Source: Ruaniaceae bacterium
Lineage (GTDB): Bacteria; Actinomycetota; Actinomycetes; Actinomycetales; Actinomycetaceae
DNA length: 10,254 nucleotides
Reading direction: 5' to 3'
Assembly: GCA_030450655.1 (NCBI GenBank)
Contig: JAKDIE010000024.1
Span: forward strand, 1-10,254
Under the pieces are notes generated by a model. That model did no database searches, was not told where the DNA came from, and was given only the letters and a program-made list of their open reading frames with translations. The stretch's first letter is position 1. Each line of letters begins with the position of its first letter. A program made the position numbers and the translations under genes. Of the stretch, positions 5,864 to 10,254 are shown in pieces.

Positions 5864-7360
5864 TTAGGCTGCGGAGTTGCCCCCGCGGGTCCGGCGCCGG
5901 GGCTGACGACGACGCCCGCCCTCAGCCTGCTGGCCACCCTCGCGCTTCTGGCCGCTCTCGCTCTTCTGGCCGCCGCGCCCTCCGTGGTGGCCACTGCGGG
6001 GCTTGCCCTCGACGTCCTCCAAGACCTCCGCGTCAAGGCCGGCGCGGGTGCGCTCGGTGCGCGGCAGGCGACCCGTCACGCCCTCCGGGATGTCAAGATC
6101 CGAGAAGAGGTGCGCAGAGGTGTGATACGTCTCCACGGGCTGGGCGTTGCTGAAATCGAGGGCCTTGTTGATGAGTGACCAGCGGGGTGTGTCGTCCCAG
6201 TCCACGAAGGTCACGGCCATTCCCGCGTTCCCTGCGCGGCCGGTACGGCCCACGCGGTGCAGGTAGATCTTGTCATCTTCGGGGCACTGGTAGTTGATCA
6301 CGTGTGTCACGTCGTCCACGTCGATGCCGCGGGCGGCAACGTCCGTTGCGACAAGCACGTCCACCTTGCCGTTGCGGAAGGCGCGCAACGCCTGCTCGCG
6401 TGCCCCCTGACCAAGATCGCCGTGGATTGCTGCCACGGCGAAGCCGCGTTCGGTGAGTTCTTCGGCAACCCTCGCAACTGTCCGCTTGGTGCGCGCGAAC
6501 ACGATCGTGAGACCGCGGTTGCGAGCCTGGAGGATGCGCGAGAGCATCTCGACCTTGTTGAGGGCGTGCGCGCGGTAGACGATCTGGGTCACGGAGGCCA
6601 CGTGCTTCGTGGTGTCCGTGGGGTCGGCCGCACGGATGTGCGTGGGCTGCGCCATGTAGCGGCGCGCCAGCGCCACCACGGCGCCCGGCATTGTGGCCGA
6701 GAACAGCATGGTCTGGCGGTTGCCGGGGGTCTTCGAGAGGAGGGTTTCGACATCGGGCAGGAAGCCCAGATCCAGCATCTCGTCGGCCTCATCGAGCACC
6801 ACGGTCTTGGCCTTCGAGAGGTCTAGGATCTTGTGCTTCATCAGATCGATCATGCGGCCCGGAGTTCCGACGACGACCTCGGCCCCGGCCTTCAACGCCT
6901 CGACCTGAGGCTCGTAGGCGCGCCCGCCAAAGACGCGCACGATGCGCACGTTGCGGCGGCGAGAGGCGGTCTCGAGGTCGCTCGCCACCTGGAGGGCGAG
7001 CTCACGGGTGGGGACGATCACGAGCGCTTGGGGCTTTCCGGCGTCGTGCAGGGTATCCCAGCCAGCTTCCCCCGGGGCAATGATGTGGCTGAGGAGAGGC
7101 AGTCCGAAGCCGAGGGTCTTTCCCGTTCCGGTCTTTGCCTGGCCGATGATGTCGCGGCCGTCCAGCGCCACGGGCAGGGTCATCGCCTGGATCGGGAAGG
7201 GCGAGATGATGCCGACATCGCGAAGCGCGTCAACGATCTCGGGGAGGATGGGGAAATCGGCGAACGTGACGCCGTCGACTTCGAGGCTTGGGGCCTCTTC
7301 GTATTCGTCGAAGTTGGCGTGCGCAACGACTCCAGTGATGTCAGTGGTGGGCGCGGTCAT
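5864..7360 (-). CDS. DEAD-box ATP-dependent RNA helicase
   Basis: A 498-residue RNA helicase with the full motif set: aromatic F34 and Q-motif around FPIQAMTLP (55-63), motif I AKTGTGKT (75-82), Ia PTRELALQ (117-124), Ib TPGR (166-169), II DEAD (190-193), III SAT (221-223), IV IVFART (286-291), V ATDVAARGID (338-347) and VI HRVGRTGRAG (368-377). After the helicase core, about 70 residues form a basic low-complexity tail with a hexapeptide repeat (464-487) ending in RRRQPRRRTRGG, probably an RNA-binding extension. The family unwinds RNA duplexes in ribosome assembly, mRNA decay and cold adaptation. The nearest named relatives are RhlE/CsdA types, and by synteny M. tuberculosis Rv3211. The start at 7360 is supported by the Shine-Dalgarno GAAAGG (minus strand, 7366-7371) at five bases' spacing. 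A dyad lies just upstream of that Shine-Dalgarno in the leader. Confidence 0.96.
   Translation of the reverse strand: MTAPTTDITGVVAHANFDEYEEAPSLEVDGVTFADFPILPEIVDALRDVGIISPFPIQAMTLPVALDGRDIIGQAKTGTGKTLGFGLPLLSHIIAPGEAGWDTLHDAGKPQALVIVPTRELALQVASDLETASRRRNVRIVRVFGGRAYEPQVEALKAGAEVVVGTPGRMIDLMKHKILDLSKAKTVVLDEADEMLDLGFLPDVETLLSKTPGNRQTMLFSATMPGAVVALARRYMAQPTHIRAADPTDTTKHVASVTQIVYRAHALNKVEMLSRILQARNRGLTIVFARTKRTVARVAEELTERGFAVAAIHGDLGQGAREQALRAFRNGKVDVLVATDVAARGIDVDDVTHVINYQCPEDDKIYLHRVGRTGRAGNAGMAVTFVDWDDTPRWSLINKALDFSNAQPVETYHTSAHLFSDLDIPEGVTGRLPRTERTRAGLDAEVLEDVEGKPRSGHHGGRGGQKSESGQKREGGQQAEGGRRRQPRRRTRGGNSAA
5900..5971 (-). repeat. In-frame 18-bp repeat coding for a hexapeptide tail in the helicase
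   Basis: Residues 464-487 of the helicase read as four hexads: GQKSES, GQKREG, GQQAEG and GRRRQP. At DNA level the 11-mer CTTCTGGCCGC occurs on the plus strand at 5945-5955 and again at 5963-5973, exactly 18 bases apart. The third and fourth units have drifted. The repeat keeps frame, so length changes by slippage would not break the protein. Confidence 0.7.
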
Positions 7361-7365
7361 GGGAA

Positions 7366-7371
7366 CCTTTC
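7366..7371 (-). promoter_or_regulatory. Shine-Dalgarno of the DEAD-box helicase gene
   Basis: GAAAGG on the minus strand stands five bases before the ATG at 7360 and fixes that start. It sets this gene apart from most transcript-leading genes of the window, which appear leaderless. Confidence 0.7.
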
Positions 7372-7372
7372 A

Positions 7373-7392
7373 ATCGGCGTGTGGTAGCCGAT
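7373..7392 (-). promoter_or_regulatory. Inverted repeat in the helicase leader
   Basis: ATCGGC at 7373-7378 pairs with GCCGAT at 7387-7392 across an 8-base spacer. On the helicase transcript this would form a hairpin ending two bases before the start of the Shine-Dalgarno. It may be an RNA structure that modulates translation or an operator dyad. Six base pairs with an eight-base loop is modest, so chance is not excluded. Confidence 0.35.
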
Positions 7393-7463
7393 CGTGAAAG
7401 TCCATGCGCTCATGCGCGAATAAATGCGTTACCGAGACGACCGGGCAACCTGTGTTCGCTTGT

Positions 7464-7469
7464 AGTTTA
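7464..7469 (-). promoter_or_regulatory. Possible -10 element (TAAACT) of the helicase gene
   Basis: TAAACT on the minus strand fits TANNNT and is the best such match in the 151-bp divergent gap. It would start the mRNA near 7457 and give a leader of about 95 bases containing the dyad at 7373-7392. No clear -35 is seen, so this is tentative. The same site reads TAGTTT on the plus strand (7463-7468). Confidence 0.3.
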
Positions 7470-7498
7470 CCGGGACTTTGGGCCGTGCACGAGACCGG

Positions 7499-7504
7499 TA
7501 GGCT
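7499..7504 (+). promoter_or_regulatory. Candidate -10 element (TAGGCT) of the ferritin-like gene, leaderless
   Basis: TAGGCT fits TANNNT, ends 8 bases before the ATG at 7512, and is identical to the hexamer before the PRC/MgtE_N gene. No Shine-Dalgarno precedes the ATG. This supports 7512, rather than the upstream in-frame ATG at 7404, as the true start. Confidence 0.5.
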
Positions 7505-7511
7505 GTGGTGC

Positions 7512-8156
7512 ATGACTCAGAGCGTGCCTGGCATCGACGCAGCAGCCGAATATCTCGGCCTCTTCGTGTATGGATCGGTGGGCAGCTTCGCGCTTCTGGC
7601 GCAGGACGCCTCGTATGCGCCGAACATTCGTGACCGGATCGTGCTGAGTCGCATGGCGGCCGCCGAACTCGCGGATATCGATCCTGCGGAGAAGTTCGGG
7701 AAGGCGCAGGTGGGCGATTTTGATGCACTCATGCAGAGCTACCGGGATCTCATCTCCGATTTTCTTTTGCGGGCCGTGCCGCGGGACTGGTGGGAGCGGC
7801 TTGTGCGCAGTTACGTGGGATACCACCTGCTCGAGGACCTGCTCGTCGAGTTGGCGGGAGCCGCGCCGGAGTGGGTGCGCGCGCTCACGGAGGGTACGTT
7901 CAACGCCTCGGCGCACGCGGAATGGACCGTTCAGCAACTCCAAGAAGTTGTTGACGACGAGCCGCAACTCTCGGCGCGCCTGGCGCTGTGGGGGCGCCGC
8001 GTGATGGGGGAGTGTGTGCTACTCGTGCAGAAGCTCTTCCTGGAACACCCGGCGCTGCTGGAGTATGCGGGTGGTGCGGACGGAGTTCACGCCCTGATCG
8101 GGCGGCTGCAGGCGGAGCATTCGAGGCGCCTGAGCCGCCTCGGCCTGGCGTCGTAG
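7512..8156 (+). CDS. Ferritin-fold protein, MiaE-like (tRNA hydroxylase-like family)
   Basis: The 214-residue product resembles the actinobacterial 'ferritin-like fold-containing protein' family (Pfam MiaE_2), represented by M. tuberculosis Rv3210c. It is predicted to be nearly all helical, as expected for a four-helix bundle. Characteristic phrases are YLGLFVYGSVGSFALLAQDA (14-33), SRMAAAELADID (46-57), YVGYHLLEDLLVELA (101-115) and LQAEHSRRLSRLGL near the C-terminus. Candidate carboxylate/histidine metal ligands are E52, H105, E167, E202 and H203, but the classic ExxH spacing of a diiron site is not obvious, so catalytic activity is uncertain. Bona fide MiaE hydroxylates ms2i6A in tRNA; that role is not shown here. 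The ATG at 7512 is chosen because family similarity begins there and TAGGCT sits at leaderless distance. The gene is divergent from the DEAD-box helicase and converges on DUF3107 with a 5-bp gap. Confidence 0.85.
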   Translation: MTQSVPGIDAAAEYLGLFVYGSVGSFALLAQDASYAPNIRDRIVLSRMAAAELADIDPAEKFGKAQVGDFDALMQSYRDLISDFLLRAVPRDWWERLVRSYVGYHLLEDLLVELAGAAPEWVRALTEGTFNASAHAEWTVQQLQEVVDDEPQLSARLALWGRRVMGECVLLVQKLFLEHPALLEYAGGADGVHALIGRLQAEHSRRLSRLGLAS

Positions 8157-8161
8157 AACCC

Positions 8162-8380
8162 CTAGATTCGGAAGCCCACCGGTGCCGGAGGGGTGCTACC
8201 AACCATCACGTAGGCGAGCGCCGGGGTTGGGACGTAGAGCACCTGCCCCTTGACATCGACGAGTTCAAGGTGAGTTCCGATGATCGCTTTCTCAACCGTC
8301 TTCTTCAGTTCCGCTTCGGTGAGGTCCACGGTGATCGTGATCTCGCGCGCTGAGTGAAGAGTGCCGATCGTGACGTCCAT
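8162..8380 (-). CDS. DUF3107 small protein
   Basis: A 72-residue protein beginning MDVTIGTLHSAREITITVDL, followed by a charged helix (TEAELKKTVEKAI) and a strand-rich second half (THLELVDVKGQVLYVPTPALAYVMVG). This is the pattern of DUF3107, a small cytosolic actinobacterial family whose M. tuberculosis member is Rv3208A (TB9.4). No biochemical function is established. The frame runs open upstream to about 8887, but that extension is antisense to the AdnA-like gene and has no protein-like character. The start at 8380 is fixed by the family N-terminus and by the Shine-Dalgarno AAAGGA (minus strand, 8387-8392) at six bases' spacing. The conserved position beside the ferritin-like and helicase genes is the only functional hint. 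Confidence 0.9.
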   Translation of the reverse strand: MDVTIGTLHSAREITITVDLTEAELKKTVEKAIIGTHLELVDVKGQVLYVPTPALAYVMVGSTPPAPVGFRI

Positions 8381-8386
8381 TTTCAG

Positions 8387-8392
8387 TCCTTT
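8387..8392 (-). promoter_or_regulatory. Shine-Dalgarno of the DUF3107 gene
   Basis: AAAGGA on the minus strand stands six bases before the ATG at 8380. It decides the start against the much longer open frame upstream. Confidence 0.7.
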
Positions 8393-8414
8393 TGTCGCAG
8401 TTTTTCCTCCCTCC

Positions 8415-8420
8415 ATCCTA
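8415..8420 (-). promoter_or_regulatory. Candidate -10 element (TAGGAT) of the DUF3107 gene
   Basis: TAGGAT on the minus strand fits TANNNT and would start transcription near 8408. That gives a leader of about 28 bases, long enough for the Shine-Dalgarno at 8387-8392. No strong -35 is visible. Confidence 0.45.
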
Positions 8421-8506
8421 CGGCGAGACCGCCGCGCATCGTGCCGCGGTGGAGCGCGCCCGGGAGTGGTCCCGTCCGTGTCAGTGGGCCGTGCTTGTAT
8501 GGGGAC

Positions 8507-10254
8507 ATGCCGATCTCTCTGCTCCCGCCGCCTCCTGTAGCGCCATTGCCGCCGCTCAGCGACTCGCAAACACGCGTGGCCGGGTGGCGCGGGGGGAATC
8601 TCCTCGTGCTGGGAGCCCCCGGCGCGGGGAAGTCTGTGGCGGCGCTGGCCGCGTGGCAGGCAGATCCTGAGGCGATCTTGCTGATGCCCACGCGCATCGG
8701 CGCGGGCAGAGCACGCGAGGCGGCATCCGCGTGGGCTCCGTCGAATCGCCGCGTCGAGATTCGCACTCCCTCGGCCCTCGCCTTTCGGATCCTGAGGCAA
8801 CTCGCCGTTGCGCACGGGGATCCCGCACCCACGTTGCTCACCGGTGCAGCTCAGGATGAGATCTTGGCCGAGCTGCTCGCGGGTCACGCTGCCGGAGTGG
8901 GAGTTACGCTCCCGTGGCCGGCGGATCTGCCTCGGGATGTTCTCGCGATCCCGGCGTTTCGTAACGAACTTCGGGATACCCTCGCGCGCGCCGCAGAGTT
9001 CGGGCTCGATGGTGCGGAGCTACGGGAGTTGGGGCGTGTGCGCGGCTCCCTCGAGTGGGAGTTGGCGGGTGCACTCTACGAGGAGTACCTCGCCGTGGTG
9101 GCGCTCGCAGATTCCCCGGTGACGCGCGGCGAACGATTCGATTCCGCGAGAATCCTGGCGGAGGCGGCGGAGGCCCTGGAGAACTGGGAGACGCGCACGG
9201 ATGCGGCGGCGCCCGAGTTCGGCCGGATCGTGGTGGACGATTACCAGGAGGCGACGGCGGCGGTGGTGCGCCTCCTACACGCGGTGACGGCGCGCGGGGC
9301 GCGGCTCACGCTCCTGGCGGAGCCCGACGTTGCCGTGCAGACCTTCCGCGGAGCCCGCCCGCAGCTGGTGGCGAACGCGGATTCCACGCGCGGGCTCGGC
9401 GGTTTCGGTGCCACGGTGATGAACCTGAGTGAGGTTTACAGGGGTGGTGCCGCGCTGCGCAGGGTGGTGGGTGACGCGGTCAGCAAGATCGCCCCCGTGG
9501 CGGATCCGGCGCGCCGGAAAGCCCCGAGCACTCAGGGCGGCGGCACCGTTCGTGCGGTTGAACTCCGCTCCGATGCGGCGCAAGGCGCCTTCATCGCCTC
9601 GGTCCTCCGTTCCGCCCGCCTCGACCTGGGCTTGCCGTGGGAGGAGATGGCGGTGATTGTCCGATCGGAGGGATTTCGGGATTCCCTCGTGAGCGAACTG
9701 CGGCGCATGGAGGTGCCCGCGCGCCCCGATGTGCGGCGTTTCGTGCTGCGTGAGGAGCGCGCGGTGGCCCCATTGCTCCTTGCCGTGGAGGTGGCGGGAA
9801 CCGCACCCGAGTCGGTCTCTCCCGAGGACGCGGTCGCCCTCCTTTCTTCTCCACTTGGTGACCTCGATCCCGTGGCGATCCGGAGGCTGCGCCGTCACCT
9901 CCGCCAGAATGTGCGCGCGGGTGCGGCTGAGTCACTCGGTGCGGCGCTGGTTGAGGTGGTGACCAACGAGGAGGCGGCACGATCGCTGCCCAACGAGAGT
10001 TCGCCGCAGGCTCTGCGGGTCGCCCGGGTTGTGGCAGCCGCGCGGGACGCCCTCGCCGAATCGTCCGCAGGTCCACATTCAGTCTTGTGGGCCGCGTGGT
10101 CCGCCTCCGGACTCGCCGAGCACTGGCGAGAGGTGGCGCTCGCCGGCAGTGCGCGCGGTGAGCGTGCGGACGATGATCTCGACGCCGTCATCGCACTGAT
10201 GAGTTCGGCCCAGTCCTATTCCGAACGCCTCCCGGGTGCGCTGGCGCCGCAGTA
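8507..10254 (+). CDS. adnA: AdnA-like helicase/nuclease subunit (UvrD family motor, partial, C-terminus beyond window)
   Basis: The frame opens at ATG 8507 and is still open at the window end (582 residues seen; the family has about 1,050). AdnA and AdnB form a heterodimeric motor-nuclease that resects double-strand breaks in actinobacteria. Visible SF1 motifs are a Q-motif-like LSDSQ (18-22), Walker A GAPGAGKS (36-43), a degenerate motif II VVDDYQE (242-248), a motif III remnant VQTFRGA (277-283) and a motif IV-like YRG (311-313). The stretch VLWAAWSASGLAEHW with GERADDDLDAVIALM (about 526-565) is the region I associate with AdnA rather than PcrA or UvrD. The later motifs and the C-terminal PD-(D/E)XK nuclease would lie beyond the window. 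The gene order after DUF3107 and the first-subunit position also favour AdnA. Upstream, only GGGGA two bases before the ATG resembles a ribosome site and no TANNNT lies at leaderless distance, so the exact start is less certain. TTG at 8495 is an alternative. Confidence 0.82.
   Translation, partial: MPISLLPPPPVAPLPPLSDSQTRVAGWRGGNLLVLGAPGAGKSVAALAAWQADPEAILLMPTRIGAGRAREAASAWAPSNRRVEIRTPSALAFRILRQLAVAHGDPAPTLLTGAAQDEILAELLAGHAAGVGVTLPWPADLPRDVLAIPAFRNELRDTLARAAEFGLDGAELRELGRVRGSLEWELAGALYEEYLAVVALADSPVTRGERFDSARILAEAAEALENWETRTDAAAPEFGRIVVDDYQEATAAVVRLLHAVTARGARLTLLAEPDVAVQTFRGARPQLVANADSTRGLGGFGATVMNLSEVYRGGAALRRVVGDAVSKIAPVADPARRKAPSTQGGGTVRAVELRSDAAQGAFIASVLRSARLDLGLPWEEMAVIVRSEGFRDSLVSELRRMEVPARPDVRRFVLREERAVAPLLLAVEVAGTAPESVSPEDAVALLSSPLGDLDPVAIRRLRRHLRQNVRAGAAESLGAALVEVVTNEEAARSLPNESSPQALRVARVVAAARDALAESSAGPHSVLWAAWSASGLAEHWREVALAGSARGERADDDLDAVIALMSSAQSYSERLPGALAPQ

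Noticed and set aside
7404..7428. ATGCG appearing three times (7404, 7412, 7424) in the DEAD/ferritin intergenic region
   Set aside because: The spacing is irregular (8 and 12 bases) and the unit is too short to separate from chance.
8461..8474. Hairpin CGGGA-GTGG-TCCCG upstream of the AdnA-like gene
   Set aside because: It resembles the stem at 2967-2981, but a five-base GC stem is common in this composition, and no U-tract or -10 relation supports a role.
8381..8887. N-terminal extension of the DUF3107 frame
   Set aside because: The extension is antisense to the AdnA-like gene, is low in hydrophobic order, and ignores the Shine-Dalgarno before 8380.
9275..9898. A 207-codon open frame on the minus strand
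   Set aside because: It is a shadow of the AdnA-like coding sequence with no domain features.
1..10254. Defence system, prophage, insertion sequence or CRISPR array
   Set aside because: No transposase, integrase, spacer-repeat periodicity, target duplication or compositional break was seen. The genes are core actinobacterial families in a syntenic order.

Overview
The window looks like a gene-dense stretch of a high-GC actinobacterial chromosome, with a GC-rich third codon position and many GTG starts. The gene families are typically actinobacterial: a PRC-barrel/MgtE_N protein, DUF3107, a MiaE-like ferritin-fold protein and an AdnA-type helicase-nuclease subunit. The order DEAD-box helicase, ferritin-like protein, DUF3107, then an AdnA-like gene resembles, from memory, the Mycobacterium tuberculosis neighbourhood Rv3211, Rv3210c, Rv3208A and Rv3202c. 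The gene complement and the small intergenic gaps suggest Actinomycetaceae or a relative, but the genus cannot be fixed. No mobile element, CRISPR array, tRNA or rRNA was seen. No gap between genes exceeds about 155 bases, so this is a core rather than an accessory region.

Layout, left to right. The left edge (1-776, minus) carries the N-terminal 258 residues of a PRC-barrel/MgtE-N protein. It is divergent from a small two-helix general-stress-type membrane protein (869-1420, plus). Their shared 92-bp control region has a repeated octamer in both promoters. Next come two minus-strand genes: a complete Xaa-Pro aminopeptidase (1427-2923) and an MFS transporter (3001-4326). The MFS gene is divergent, across only 55 bp, from a PHP phosphoesterase (4382-5221, plus) that overlaps a MarC-family membrane protein (5218-5850, plus) by four bases. 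A DEAD-box RNA helicase (5864-7360, minus) converges on marC. It is divergent from a ferritin-fold protein (7512-8156, plus), which in turn converges on a small DUF3107 gene (8162-8380, minus). The right edge (8507-10254, plus) holds the first 582 residues of an AdnA-like helicase/nuclease subunit with a degenerate motor.

How the genes relate. Several products act on RNA or are suspected to: the PHP protein (RNase AM/TrpH-like), the DEAD-box helicase and the MiaE-like ferritin-fold protein. The AdnA-like protein belongs to double-strand-break repair. The rest are housekeeping (peptide turnover, transport) or poorly understood.

The most striking non-coding signal is shared by the whole window. 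Five genes have a TANNNT -10 hexamer ending exactly 7 or 8 bases before the start codon, and a sixth has CATAAT at the same place. This is the arrangement expected for leaderless mRNAs. Shine-Dalgarno sequences are clear only for the DEAD-box helicase, DUF3107 and the operon-internal marC. No clearly undescribed multi-gene system was found. The best leads are the leaderless promoter pattern, the octamer in the divergent region, the leader dyad of the helicase gene, its hexapeptide-repeat tail and the degenerate AdnA motor.
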